DNA of 42,275 nucleotides from Caballeronia choica (GCF_001544535.1 NZ_FCON02000063.1:1-42275); one strand, 5' to 3'. Shown: positions 9,044 through 17,529, counted from the first letter of the stretch. The notes: generated from the letters alone by a model not told the origin. Program-made: numbers and translations.

Positions 9044-10477
9044 ATGAGCAGGTCCAGGGCTTCAGACGCCAAGGTGGCCTCGGGTCGCGCCGCGCACCGT
9101 GCGGCAAGCCGTTCGATGTTTTCGGTGGCGGGTGGCGTGGCGCTGGCGTTCGGCATCGCGGGCATCGCGGGTAATGCGTTCGCTCAGCAGGACGACGGGC
9201 CGATCATGATTCCCGGCAACACTGAAACGAATCCGGCAGCGGTCGCGGGGATGGCGAAAAGCGCGGGGATGATGGGTGGGGCGGGGGCATCGGGTGCGTC
9301 GGGTGCTTCTGGTTTGAGTACGCCACGTCCGCGCGGCTACGCGGCCGCTTCCACCGCCGCCGATGCCGCGATGCAGAGCGCAGCGCGCGCCCTCGACGCC
9401 CACGCCGACGCCGCCGACGACTCCATGTCGAATGCGAGCGGGATGATCGTCATTCCGGGTCCGGGTGAAGTAAAGAACGCCTCGGCCGCGCAGAAGCCGG
9501 CTACGGATGCCAGCGGGATGATCACCATTCCGGGTCCGGGCGAAGGCAAGAACGCCCCGGCCACGTCAAACGCAGTGACGAATCCGAACCTCGCCGGAGC
9601 AACGGGCCTGCCGCGCGTGCGGAACTCGCCGGCAACGACGCCCGTGGCGGGCGCACCCGAAAGCGCGAGCATCGCCGCGACCCGGCCGATCCCGGCCTCC
9701 ACCGCGCGCGATGTGATACCGGTCGTCGTCGCTCCGGAAAGCGCGGCGCCCCTTACCCGCGCCGTTGCGGCCCGCCCGATCGCCGCTGCACCGGCCGCCC
9801 CCGTAGCGGCGCGCACCGCGCCTGCGTCCACGGCGCAACCGGCAACCGCAACCACCGCACAAGACGGCGAATCGATCCGCGCCGCCGCGCTCGCCTTCGT
9901 GCAGCAGCAAACGGCCGGCCTTCCCGGCAAGCCGGAAATCACCGTGACGCCGGTTTTCCCGCGCGGACTCGCGCCCTGCGTATCGCTCGATCCGTTCATG
10001 CCGACCGGCGCGCGGCTCTGGGGCCGCACGACCGTCGGCGTGCGCTGCACGGGCGAGCGTCCGTGGACGCTCTACGTGCAGGTGCGCATCTCGATCAACG
10101 CGACCTATTACCTCGCCGCCCGCGCCATCGCGCCGGGCGAAGTACTGACGAGCGCCGACCTGATCGCCCGCGACGGCGACCTGACGACCATGCCGCAAGC
10201 CATCGTCACCGATCCGACACAGGCCGTCGGCGCGGTCGCGCTCTCGCGCGTCCCGGCCGGCCTGCCGCTGCGCACTGACATGCTGCGCGGCGCGTCGTCG
10301 GTGGCGATCGGACAGAACGTGCACGTCGTCGCCGATGGTTCCGGCTTCTCCATTTCGGCCGAAGGCAGCGCGATGAACAACGCGGCGCCCGGCCAGCAGG
10401 TGCGCGTGAAAACGTCCGCCGGACAGATCATCACCGGCATCGTGAAGGACAGCCAGACGGTGGAAATCCGGCTGTGA
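9044..10477 (+). CDS. flgA: Flagellar P-ring assembly chaperone FlgA with long N-terminal extension
   Basis: A 477-residue periplasmic protein, about twice the length of enterobacterial FlgA. The start at 9044 follows AGGGAGA; an upstream GTG (8954) gives a non-family tail. A signal peptide ends near residue 45 (AFA-Q). Residues about 46-280 are Ala/Pro/Ser/Thr-rich, with repeated SGMIxIPGPGE blocks. The C-terminal 200 residues are the real FlgA: a CVSLDPFMPTGARLWG region, then an SAF domain (RAIAPGEVLTSADL, VGAVALSRVPAGLPLR) and the family end PGQQVRVKTSAGQIITG. The role is to chaperone FlgI into the P ring. It is divergent from flgB and upstream of flgM. Confidence 0.92.
   Translation: MSRSRASDAKVASGRAAHRAASRSMFSVAGGVALAFGIAGIAGNAFAQQDDGPIMIPGNTETNPAAVAGMAKSAGMMGGAGASGASGASGLSTPRPRGYAAASTAADAAMQSAARALDAHADAADDSMSNASGMIVIPGPGEVKNASAAQKPATDASGMITIPGPGEGKNAPATSNAVTNPNLAGATGLPRVRNSPATTPVAGAPESASIAATRPIPASTARDVIPVVVAPESAAPLTRAVAARPIAAAPAAPVAARTAPASTAQPATATTAQDGESIRAAALAFVQQQTAGLPGKPEITVTPVFPRGLAPCVSLDPFMPTGARLWGRTTVGVRCTGERPWTLYVQVRISINATYYLAARAIAPGEVLTSADLIARDGDLTTMPQAIVTDPTQAVGAVALSRVPAGLPLRTDMLRGASSVAIGQNVHVVADGSGFSISAEGSAMNNAAPGQQVRVKTSAGQIITGIVKDSQTVEIRL
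9434..9556 (+). repeat. Two in-frame repeats within flgA
   Basis: Two near-identical 48-base units (9434-9481 and 9509-9556, period 75 bases or 25 codons) encode ASGMI(V/T)IPGPGE-x-KNA. A more diverged copy, GPIMIPGNTE, lies earlier at about 9199-9228. They sit in the low-complexity extension rather than in the SAF domain. Confidence 0.8.
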
Positions 10478-10516
10478 TTTGCCGCGCGGCGCCGCCAATT
10501 GTGCGGCACCACGCAC

Positions 10517-10536
10517 TTGTTGCAATTTGTTGCAAT
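10517..10536. repeat. Tandem 10-bp direct repeat upstream of flgM
   Basis: TTGTTGCAAT occurs twice head to tail (10517-10526, 10527-10536), one helical turn apart, about 75 bp upstream of the sigma-28 -35 element of flgM. It could be a regulator site, but no known box was recognised. Confidence 0.45.
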
Positions 10537-10611
10537 TGCCTTAAAGCCAGGCCCAGCAAGGCTGAGCGGGCGGAAGTACCCGGCAGGCCGACTCCCGGAC
10601 ATGAGGTGGGG

Positions 10612-10639
10612 TAAAGTTTTTACATCGACCCGCCGATAA
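10612..10639 (+). promoter_or_regulatory. Sigma-28 (FliA) class III promoter of flgM
   Basis: TAAAG (10612-10616), a 15-base spacer and GCCGATAA (10632-10639) match the FliA consensus perfectly. The expected transcription start is about 10646, roughly 20-25 bases before the flgM start. This fits the known feedback loop in which FliA drives its own anti-sigma factor. Confidence 0.93.
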
Positions 10640-10668
10640 AGGGATCAACTCGTTCGGGAATGCACATC

Positions 10669-10995
10669 GTGAAAATCGATTCGAATAGCAACACCAGTCT
10701 CGTGGCCCTTCAGGAAGGTGCGCAACGCGCGTCGCAGGCGGATGCGAAGGGTGCCGTGAGCAGCACGCAGCAGTCGGGCACGAACGGCGTGCCGGAATCG
10801 ACGGTGAGCTTGTCGCCGTTGTCGACGGACTTGCGTACGTCGAACGCGGCGGACATCGACACGGCAAAAGTCGAATCGATCAAGGCAGCGATTCGCGACG
10901 GCAGTCTGAAGATCGACTCAGGCAAGATCGCCGACGGCATTCTCGGCACCGCGCGCGACCTGCTGCAATCGAAAACCCCGCCGACCGGCGGCTGA
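10669..10995 (+). CDS. flgM: Anti-sigma-28 factor FlgM
   Basis: A 108-residue FlgM (start MKIDSNSN). The C-terminal half, TAKVESIKAAIRDGSLKID preceded by DID, then SGKIADGILGTARDLL, is the sigma-28-binding region. The family sequence usually begins MK(I/V)DS, so the GTG at 10669, nine bases after GGGA, is preferred; the ATG at 10660 is only three codons upstream and lacks a spaced ribosome binding site. FlgM holds FliA inactive until the hook is complete and is then exported. It has its own FliA promoter and is followed by flgN. Confidence 0.9.
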   Translation: MKIDSNSNTSLVALQEGAQRASQADAKGAVSSTQQSGTNGVPESTVSLSPLSTDLRTSNAADIDTAKVESIKAAIRDGSLKIDSGKIADGILGTARDLLQSKTPPTGG

Positions 10996-11122
10996 GAAAG
11001 GCGTTTCTCACGTGCTCCCAGAGGCACAGCGAACGCTTTCGCATCGTCTCCGACGGTGTCGCCGGGCGGCTTTTTTTAGACCCTGACCGCGTTGTCGCGG
11101 TCGAGCGTTTTAGCGAGTCGAC

Positions 11123-11566
11123 ATGAAAGACGCCCTGCTTGCCACTGTTATCGATGAAATCGCCGCCGTCGAGGCGTTCGAGTCGCTGCTGGCCTTCGAA
11201 GAGAAAGCGCTGATCGCGGCATCGCCGCTGGAAACGCTGCCGTCCATCATCGAGCAGAAAACCGCATTGACCGAACGGATCGCCGGACTTGAGAAGCAGC
11301 GCGACGCGCAGCTTGCCGCGCTCGGGTTTCCAGGCGGTTTCGCCGGGATGGAATCGGCGGTGACGAAGGAAGAACGGCTCGTCGAGCCGTGGAAGCTGCT
11401 ACGCGCCGCCGCCACGCGCGCCAAGCAGGCGAACAACAATAACGGCGTGCTGATCCATACCCGGATGGACTACAACCGCCGCGCGCTCGCTGCATTGCGC
11501 GTCGCGCCGGCGAAGTCGGGTTTTTACGGGCCTGACGGCCGCTTGCCGGGCGTGTTGGGGCTGTAG
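11123..11566 (+). CDS. flgN: Flagellar export chaperone FlgN
   Basis: A 147-residue, mostly alpha-helical cytoplasmic protein. The N-terminal helix with E-x3-ALIAASPLETLPSI and the EQKTALTERIAGLEKQRDAQ coiled coil match FlgN/FlgK-FlgL chaperones. The NNNNGVLIHTRMDYNRRALAAL block is typical of the betaproteobacterial form. It keeps hook-filament junction proteins FlgK and FlgL soluble before export. It follows flgM by 127 bp and faces gspN tail to tail with an 18-bp gap. Confidence 0.9.
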   Translation: MKDALLATVIDEIAAVEAFESLLAFEEKALIAASPLETLPSIIEQKTALTERIAGLEKQRDAQLAALGFPGGFAGMESAVTKEERLVEPWKLLRAAATRAKQANNNNGVLIHTRMDYNRRALAALRVAPAKSGFYGPDGRLPGVLGL

Positions 11567-11584
11567 TCCCTACGGCGTCTGAAT

Positions 11585-12364
11585 TCAGCGCGTCAACACG
11601 AGCGCGACCGTATTCGGGTCCGTGTGCCGCCCAAGCAGGTTGAGCAATCCCGCGAGATTCTCGCGGGCTTCGGGCGCGGCGCTCGCCGAGCCGCGAAACG
11701 AAGTCGATTCCTGCGACAGCGTGCCGTGCCCGTCGAGCATCAGCGGCCCCTTGGCCGTCGCAAGATCGATCGTCGCCGACGAACCCAACGCCTGCACCAC
11801 CACCCGATACGACCCCAGCGGCTTCACACGCGACACCCGCGAACCGATGTCATCGAGCGTCACGGTCAACTGCCCGTAGGCATTGCGCCCGAGCACGCGC
11901 CAGTCGGTCCACGAAAGCCGCACGTTGCCGTCGATATCGAGCGTATTGAACGGCGCGCCGAGACCCGACAGCAGCGCGGCGGGCACGACGATCTCACCCG
12001 GCGTCATCGTCGAGCCACGTAGCGAGGCGTCGACGGTGACGGCATCGGGCATCGCCTGCGTCTGGCGCATGACCATGCGCACGCGGCCGGTGACGAGCGG
12101 CCAGAACGCCGTCCGCCACTCGACGCGCCCCGGCAACAGCATCGCACCGCTGCCGTCCGATCCCGCCGCCAGCATCAGCGTGGCGGAGCCGTGCCAGAGC
12201 GACCCGGCCGGATCGACGAGATTCACGTGCCCGGCGGTCGACTTCGCGAACTGCGGCACGATCCAGGCGGCCGGCAGCATGACCAGCAACGTGGCGCATA
12301 CCGACACGGCCGCGACGATCACAGGCGGCAAACCGGCGCGCGCGCGGCGCGTCCAATAGCTCAT
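11585..12364 (-). CDS. gspN: Type II secretion system protein GspN
   Basis: A 259-residue inner-membrane protein with one N-terminal membrane segment (about residues 12-35) and a periplasmic domain rich in beta structure. Family features include VDPAGSLWHGSATL and RVEWRTAFWPL near the start and GLLNLLGRHT near the C terminus. Its role is accessory and not essential in every T2SS. The ATG overlaps the gspM stop (ATGA), showing translational coupling. Long open frame upstream of this start is antisense noise inside gspM. Confidence 0.9.
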   Translation of the reverse strand: MSYWTRRARAGLPPVIVAAVSVCATLLVMLPAAWIVPQFAKSTAGHVNLVDPAGSLWHGSATLMLAAGSDGSGAMLLPGRVEWRTAFWPLVTGRVRMVMRQTQAMPDAVTVDASLRGSTMTPGEIVVPAALLSGLGAPFNTLDIDGNVRLSWTDWRVLGRNAYGQLTVTLDDIGSRVSRVKPLGSYRVVVQALGSSATIDLATAKGPLMLDGHGTLSQESTSFRGSASAAPEARENLAGLLNLLGRHTDPNTVALVLTR

Positions 12365-12864
12365 TTCGGGCTGGCCGGTTGCAGCGACGCGGTCAGGTCG
12401 ACCTGACCGTCGGGCTTGAGCGCCTGAATGTGCGCCTCGGCCACCTGCACCTTGTAGAGCTTGCGCACGTCGTCGAGCCACATCGTCCACTCGGGAAACG
12501 ACGCGTTCTTCAACTGGATCTGCACCGCCGCGCCGATCACCTGGACCTGCGCCGGCTGCATGCCGTTGTCGGCGAGCGACTTGGCGAGCGCATCCTTCAG
12601 CGCGCCGCCCGTCGGCATCACGCCTTCGACAGTTCCCGCGAGCGAGCGCGCCTCGTTGGCCTGCGCGGTCATCTGCGCGAGCTGGCGCTGCATGACCGGC
12701 AGGTTCTCCCGCAACCGCGCGCGCCCTTCGTAAGCCGGCGCCCACAGCACGAGATACACGAGCGCGATGGCGGCCACGAGCCCGCCCCACATCAGCAGCG
12801 TCTTTTCGCGTTGCGTGCGGCCGTCCCAGAATTCGGCCCAGAGATCGCCGATTTGCTTTTTCAC
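12361..12864 (-). CDS. gspM: Type II secretion system assembly-platform protein GspM
   Basis: A 167-residue bitopic inner-membrane protein. The N-terminal start FWDGRTQREKTLL precedes a membrane helix (about residues 26-45) and is followed by a periplasmic coiled coil and a ferredoxin-like domain. It pairs with GspL in the assembly platform. The start is GTG at 12864, overlapping the gspL stop as GTGA. It begins with KKQIGDLWAEFW, typical of betaproteobacterial GspM. Confidence 0.9.
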   Translation of the reverse strand: MKKQIGDLWAEFWDGRTQREKTLLMWGGLVAAIALVYLVLWAPAYEGRARLRENLPVMQRQLAQMTAQANEARSLAGTVEGVMPTGGALKDALAKSLADNGMQPAQVQVIGAAVQIQLKNASFPEWTMWLDDVRKLYKVQVAEAHIQALKPDGQVDLTASLQPASPK

Positions 12865-14186
12865 TGACCGCTCCTGATCGTCCATTTGCCGGTATTGCTG
12901 TCGATCGCGCCGCTCAGGCCGTTGGCCGTGAGGCGCTTCTGCAGGTCGGGATCGACCTTCGTTTCGGGCTTGAACGTCACTTCCAGCCGGCGATCGCGAT
13001 AGTCGAGCCCGGCGATGCCGTTCACCGGCACGGGCCCGAGCGAGCGCGCGAGGCCGTCGGCGAGAGACAGGAAATCCGTCGGCGAAAGCTCGCCCGCCGC
13101 GACCCTCAGCCGTTCGAGCTGGCGCGACATCTGGTCGGGGGCGTCGAGCACGACGGTGGTTTTCGGGAACGCGTTGAGCAGCAGTTCGGTCATCTGCGCG
13201 TTGATCGCGTCGCGCTGGCGGGCAAGCTGCAGCCACTGCGCGTTGACCCCGATGACCGACACGACGACCGACGCCGCCACCAGCGCGATCGGCACGCGCA
13301 GACGCCGCATCGTCGCGCGGTCGAGGCGCCACGGCTGCGCGGCGAATTCGAACTGGCACAGGTCGAAGCGACACGCGAGCGCGTTGCGCGCGAGCGCCTC
13401 GAAGGCAAGCGGCTGCGCGCCCTTGTACCGGCTGCTGGCGGCGGCGAGACGCGGCTCGGCGCCCGGCACGCCGGCGAGCGAATACAGTGCGCCGGGACGG
13501 TCGCCCGCGAGCGCGGTCAGCGTGGGCATGACGGCGTCGGCGGGAAGCGCCAAGCCTTCGCCGAGCGCCGAGTGCTCGCCGCGCGCAATCGCGATTTCGA
13601 CGAGCGGCGCCGAGGGCGTGAGTGTCTCAAGCGGCTCGACCCGCGCCGCGACGTCGCCGATCAACGCGGGCGCGGTCGATACGACCTCGCCGAGCACGGC
13701 GGCGATGAACGGCTCCGGCACCGGCGGCTCGCCTTCGACGGCCGCGAGCGCCGGCAGGCAGCGCATCGCCGGGACGGCCTTCACGCTGCGATGCCCGCTG
13801 CTCGCGAACGCGCTCAGCACGAAGCGGAACCAGCCGCGATCGATCACCGCCAGCACGCGCCGTCCGCCTTCGAGCGCCACGGGATCGACGGCGATGTGAC
13901 ACGTCTGCGGGTCCTGGATCAGCTGATCCTCGACGACGTTCGGCAGCGCCTGCCGGAGCTTCTGCGCCTTGAGCGGCGGCAGCGGCGTCGCCAGCAGCAG
14001 CAAGTCGCGCGCGGCGACGATCAGCACCGTCGCGCTCGCGCGCGGCAAAAGCCCGAGCGCAGCGCGGCCGGCGCGCTGCGTCTCGCCGCGCTTGTCGACG
14101 AGCAGGAACGGCAGTTCCGGCAATTGCCACTCTTCCGAGCGCACCGCCGGATCGCGCGGCGGGAGTAGGACGATCAGTGTGCTCAA
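12861..14186 (-). CDS. gspL: Type II secretion system protein GspL
   Basis: A 441-residue inner-membrane protein linking the cytoplasmic ATPase GspE to the platform. The N-terminal cytoplasmic actin-like domain contains KAQKLRQALPNVVEDQLIQD. A membrane segment lies near residue 293-315 (LRVPIALVAASVVVSVIGV) and a periplasmic GspL-C domain follows. The start is a TTG (14186) with GAGAGAG about 9-15 bases upstream; no better ATG lies before the conserved region. It lies 51 bp after gspK, the second-largest gap in the operon. Confidence 0.9.
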   Translation of the reverse strand: MSTLIVLLPPRDPAVRSEEWQLPELPFLLVDKRGETQRAGRAALGLLPRASATVLIVAARDLLLLATPLPPLKAQKLRQALPNVVEDQLIQDPQTCHIAVDPVALEGGRRVLAVIDRGWFRFVLSAFASSGHRSVKAVPAMRCLPALAAVEGEPPVPEPFIAAVLGEVVSTAPALIGDVAARVEPLETLTPSAPLVEIAIARGEHSALGEGLALPADAVMPTLTALAGDRPGALYSLAGVPGAEPRLAAASSRYKGAQPLAFEALARNALACRFDLCQFEFAAQPWRLDRATMRRLRVPIALVAASVVVSVIGVNAQWLQLARQRDAINAQMTELLLNAFPKTTVVLDAPDQMSRQLERLRVAAGELSPTDFLSLADGLARSLGPVPVNGIAGLDYRDRRLEVTFKPETKVDPDLQKRLTANGLSGAIDSNTGKWTIRSGQ

Positions 14187-14237
14187 AGGCCGCTCTCTCT
14201 CATCGTTGGACGTTCAAACTTTCAACCATGCGTACGT

Positions 14238-15350
14238 TCAATTCTGGTCGCGAACATAGACGATGCGTGTCGTATGCGTCGTCGGATCGCGATAGATCAG
14301 GGTCGTGCGGTCCACTTGCGCGCGTTCGTGCTCGATGCGCCCGTGGATCAGGAAATAGCGCGTCGTCACGTCGAGCAGGTTCGGATCGATCGACACCGCC
14401 TGCACGCCCGCGCCGTTCAGCGCGAGCTGGACGTTGCCGACGTCGTGGAAAAACACCGTCTCGCGGCGCGCGACGAACGCCTGCGCCTGCGAGAGATTCA
14501 TGCCCTGCACCACCGCCGCGATCACTTCCGCTGGCGCCGTGTTCATGTTGACGGCCGTCGTGGTCGGCAGCACGGTGACGAACGGGCGCAGCCGCTCCAC
14601 CGCTTCCGGCGTGAAGCCGGGCACGTCGAGCAGAGAATCGACGGTGATCGCCTGTAGCGGCGCGACCGGCGCGTTGCTGTCGGCGTCCTTCAGGCCGGGA
14701 TCGTCGGTGAAATTGCCGCCGCCGGTGCCGCCGCCCTGCGCAATCTGGGTCATGACCGATTGCGGCGTCGAGGCCGTCGTCGTCGATTGCGTCTGGAAGC
14801 GCGTCGCCGATTGCGCGAGGCCCGCGCGAATCTGCAGCGCCGTCGTCTTCGCCAGCGACCCGTTCAGCCCGAGCAGCGCAAGCAGCCGCTGGAACGACGC
14901 AATCTGCTCGGCGTTGATCGTCAGCACGCCGGGCGCCGGCGTCGAGACGAGATTGCGCAGGTTGAACTTCGCTTGCGCATCCTCGATCGATCCCGACAGA
15001 TACGTCTGCGCGCCCTGCTCCGCGCGCACCTCGCCGATCTGGCCGAGGAAATCCGAGAGCCGCGTCTTCGCGATCGGCACGCCCCAGACACCGCCGAGAT
15101 ACGTGACGGTCGGCGACGTATCGGCTTCCGAGCGCAGGATCAGCCGCGTCCAGTCGAGCGCGCTGCGCGAAATCCAGTTCGCCTGCGCGAGCAGCCGCTG
15201 GTTCTCGATGCGGCGGATCTGCACTTCCTGCCGCCACAGCATGCCCGACACGAGAATCGCCGACAGCGCGACCACCAGCAGCGCGCTGATGATCGCGACG
15301 CCACGCTGGTTCCCGGTGGACGGAGAAAGCGAAGAGGCGCGCATCGTCAT
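14238..15350 (-). CDS. gspK: Type II secretion system minor pseudopilin GspK
   Basis: A 370-residue minor pseudopilin thought to cap the pseudopilus tip. The N-terminal segment RGVAIISALLVVALSAIL is the prepilin-type helix, cleaved after Gly by the prepilin peptidase; as usual for GspK it lacks the Glu5 of other pseudopilins. It is followed by the alpha-helical GspK insertion (residues about 80-260) and a helix-hairpin-helix-like VDSLLDVPGFTPEAVERLRPF. The ATG overlaps the gspJ stop (ATGA). Confidence 0.93.
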   Translation of the reverse strand: MTMRASSLSPSTGNQRGVAIISALLVVALSAILVSGMLWRQEVQIRRIENQRLLAQANWISRSALDWTRLILRSEADTSPTVTYLGGVWGVPIAKTRLSDFLGQIGEVRAEQGAQTYLSGSIEDAQAKFNLRNLVSTPAPGVLTINAEQIASFQRLLALLGLNGSLAKTTALQIRAGLAQSATRFQTQSTTTASTPQSVMTQIAQGGGTGGGNFTDDPGLKDADSNAPVAPLQAITVDSLLDVPGFTPEAVERLRPFVTVLPTTTAVNMNTAPAEVIAAVVQGMNLSQAQAFVARRETVFFHDVGNVQLALNGAGVQAVSIDPNLLDVTTRYFLIHGRIEHERAQVDRTTLIYRDPTTHTTRIVYVRDQN

Positions 15351-16015
15351 TCCCCGACCAGGAAGACGCGCGTGAGCGGCGTCTGGAGGTTCGGCGCGCC
15401 GACCGCGACCTGGATGCCGGTGACGGCGCGCTCGAGCGGCGCGCCGCCGAGTTGCGGCACTTTCAGGTTGTTGTCGTTCTCCGTGAGCTTCGAGACGACA
15501 TCGCCCATCTGCATCGTCCAGCCTTTCTGCGGAATGTAGACGCGCACCGCGAACGACGTCACGCCGCCCATCAGCGGCACCGCGCTCCAGCCGTCTGAAC
15601 TGTCGCTCGCCGAAAGCCCGCGGCGCACTTCGCCCACGTTCGCCAGCGGCGGCGACGCGAAACGCACGATGCGCCCGCCCGACAGCCGGTAGCGCACCAC
15701 CTGCAAGCGCGGCGCCACGCCCGGCGCGAACATGCCGCGCACGATCTGCAAGCCGTTGCCGCGAATCGAAATCGCCGTCTGGCCGGTTTCGTCGTCGCTC
15801 GCGGCCTGGCGCGCGTCGATGCGCATCTGGTCGAAAAGCTGCGCGACGACGCGCTCGTCCTCCATCGCGTTCGTGATCGCCGTACGCCCGCGGATCACCT
15901 GGTCGAGCCCGCGCCACGACAACACCGCGATCACCGCCAGGATCGCGATGGCGATCAGCATTTCGATCAGCGTGAAGCCGCGAGCGCGCCGCTCAGAGCG
16001 AACGATTCGTTTCAT
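15347..16015 (-). CDS. gspJ: Type II secretion system minor pseudopilin GspJ
   Basis: A 222-residue minor pseudopilin. The cleavage/methylation motif RGFTLIEMLIAIAILAVI starts at about residue 12. The conserved WRGLDQVIRGR follows, and the C-terminal domain carries the LTRVFLVG end. With GspI and GspK it forms the pseudopilus tip complex. The start overlaps the gspI end by 23 bp. Confidence 0.93.
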   Translation of the reverse strand: MKRIVRSERRARGFTLIEMLIAIAILAVIAVLSWRGLDQVIRGRTAITNAMEDERVVAQLFDQMRIDARQAASDDETGQTAISIRGNGLQIVRGMFAPGVAPRLQVVRYRLSGGRIVRFASPPLANVGEVRRGLSASDSSDGWSAVPLMGGVTSFAVRVYIPQKGWTMQMGDVVSKLTENDNNLKVPQLGGAPLERAVTGIQVAVGAPNLQTPLTRVFLVGE

Positions 16016-16400
16016 TCGCCACCACCGTCACCATCTGCGCGAGATTGCCGGGGCGCCCCGGCGTCGCGACGAACATCTCGACGCGGCGAAAAATCGGATT
16101 CGGCGTCGCGCTCACGCGCTGCGTGCAGACGAGCCGCAGATTCCCCTGCGAGCAATCGAAACTGCGCGAGCCGATCTCGGGCCACCTATGCGACAGGCGC
16201 ATTTGCGCGAGTTCATTGTCGGCGCTCCAGCCCGCGAGCAGCCGACGATGCAGGTCCGCCTCGCCGGTCGCGAGCGCGCCGACCGCTCGCAGCGACGCCG
16301 CCAGCGCAATCGCGATGATCGCGAGCGCGATCAGCACTTCGATCATCGTAAAGCCGCGCGGACGGGGCGAAGGAGAACGGGGGGCTTGGCGGGCTTCCAT
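15993..16400 (-). CDS. gspI: Type II secretion system minor pseudopilin GspI
   Basis: A 135-residue minor pseudopilin. The prepilin motif RGFTMIEVLIALAIIAIAL starts at about residue 15; WSADNELAQMRL is typical of GspI. The ATG at 16400 shares its first base with the gspH stop codon (TGATG). Confidence 0.93.
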   Translation of the reverse strand: MEARQAPRSPSPRPRGFTMIEVLIALAIIAIALAASLRAVGALATGEADLHRRLLAGWSADNELAQMRLSHRWPEIGSRSFDCSQGNLRLVCTQRVSATPNPIFRRVEMFVATPGRPGNLAQMVTVVANETNRSL

Positions 16401-16918
16401 CAGCGCACCTGATAGCGGCCGTTGCCGGTCCCGAAGACCGTCGCGCGGCCAGCGGGCGACACGAGCGTGACTTCCATCGGCGTATCGATCGCTTCCGTGC
16501 CGAACACGAGCCGTCCGACCGACTTGTCGGTGCCGGCAAACTGGATCGTCACGCCGGTCACGCCGCCTTCCCAGCGGCGCGCGCGAAACAGGTCGTCGCG
16601 CAACGGGCGCCAGCCGTCGTCGGTGCGCACGTCGAAGCGAAAGCCGCCATCGAGCGGTTGCCACGCGATCGGCCGCGCGCGCACCTGCGCTTCGTCGCCG
16701 GCGGATTCGAAGAGGAGCGCGAGGCGCTGCGCCTCTTCGTTGAGATCGGTGCGCGGGTTGCGCGTGAGTTGCAGCGAGGCAAGCGACACGAGCAGGCCCG
16801 CGATCACCAGCACGACCAGCATTTCCAGTAGCGTGAAGCCGCCTTGAGCCCGCGCTTTCGCGTGCGAAAGCGCCCTGCTTGTGACTGTCACGCGGATGGG
16901 CCTGTGCCGTTCACTCAC
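16400..16918 (-). CDS. gspH: Type II secretion system minor pseudopilin GspH
   Basis: A 172-residue minor pseudopilin. The prepilin motif GGFTLLEMLVVLVIAGLLV starts at about residue 26, giving a longer leader than its neighbours. The start is a GTG at 16918, in a short GTGA/GAGT-rich repeat. A GTG at about residue 10 would give a leader nearer the usual length, so the exact start is uncertain. Confidence 0.88.
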   Translation of the reverse strand: MSERHRPIRVTVTSRALSHAKARAQGGFTLLEMLVVLVIAGLLVSLASLQLTRNPRTDLNEEAQRLALLFESAGDEAQVRARPIAWQPLDGGFRFDVRTDDGWRPLRDDLFRARRWEGGVTGVTIQFAGTDKSVGRLVFGTEAIDTPMEVTLVSPAGRATVFGTGNGRYQVR

Positions 16919-16955
16919 TCTCGCTCACTCACTCTCACTCACACCCGCTCGCTCG
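16912..16955. repeat. Low-complexity TCAC/CTCG repeat at the gspH start
   Basis: About 44 bases made almost only of CTCA, CTCG and TCAC units lie between gspG and gspH. On the coding strand they read as overlapping GTGA/GAGT units, offering several GTG and GAG elements around the gspH start. Slippage there could change initiation. Confidence 0.6.
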
Positions 16956-16963
16956 ATGCTGGC

Positions 16964-17428
16964 TTACTGCCAGGAGCCGACGTCGGCATCGTTGCCCTCG
17001 CCGCCCGCCTTGGAGTCGGCGCCGTAGCTGAACACGTCGATTTCGCCATGCACGCCCGGATTCAGGTACTGATACTGGCCGCCCCACGGATCGTTCGGCA
17101 GGCGCTCGAGATAGCCGCCGTCCTTCCAGTTGTTCGGAACCGGATCGGTCGACGGCTTTTCGACGAGCGCGCGCAAGCCCTGCTCCTGGGTCGGATAGCG
17201 GCCGTTGTCGAGGCGATACAGCTTCATTGCCTGCATGATCGTGCCGATGTCCTGCCTGGCCGCGACGCGACGCGCCTCGTCCGGGCGGCTCATGATCTTC
17301 GGCACGATCAGCGCGGCGAGAATGCCGAGAATCGCGATCACCACCATGATTTCGATCAACGTGAACCCGCGTTGGCGGCGTGCCTGCGCCGTCGAAAGTT
17401 CCATGCGGCGTTTCGTCCACATTTGCAT
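16964..17428 (-). CDS. gspG: Type II secretion system major pseudopilin GspG
   Basis: A 154-residue major pseudopilin that builds the periplasmic piston. The motif RGFTLIEIMVVIAILGIL starts at about residue 20. The C-terminal half has the GspG signature: GRYPTQEQGLRALVEKP, then LPNDPWGGQYQYLNPG and the calcium-site region GADSKAGGEGNDADVGSW. A putative promoter lies in the 150-bp gap after gspC, fitting the need for high pseudopilin levels. Confidence 0.97.
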   Translation of the reverse strand: MQMWTKRRMELSTAQARRQRGFTLIEIMVVIAILGILAALIVPKIMSRPDEARRVAARQDIGTIMQAMKLYRLDNGRYPTQEQGLRALVEKPSTDPVPNNWKDGGYLERLPNDPWGGQYQYLNPGVHGEIDVFSYGADSKAGGEGNDADVGSWQ

Positions 17429-17529
17429 GACTACTACCTCGTTTCGATGAAGATGTTGTTCGTTCGAAGGGCGCCCGATGCGCCGGTGAAAAGTCCCACG
17501 CCGGTTTTGCCGCGCGGGCAGGAAAGCAT

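Noticed and set aside
10993-11010. TGAGAAA-GGCG-TTTCTCA hairpin over the flgM stop codon
   Set aside because: 7-bp A/T-containing stem without a T-run; no clear function.
11061-11077. GCC-GGGC-GGC followed by seven T between flgM and flgN
   Set aside because: Only a 3-bp stem; too weak to call a terminator, though the T-run is notable.
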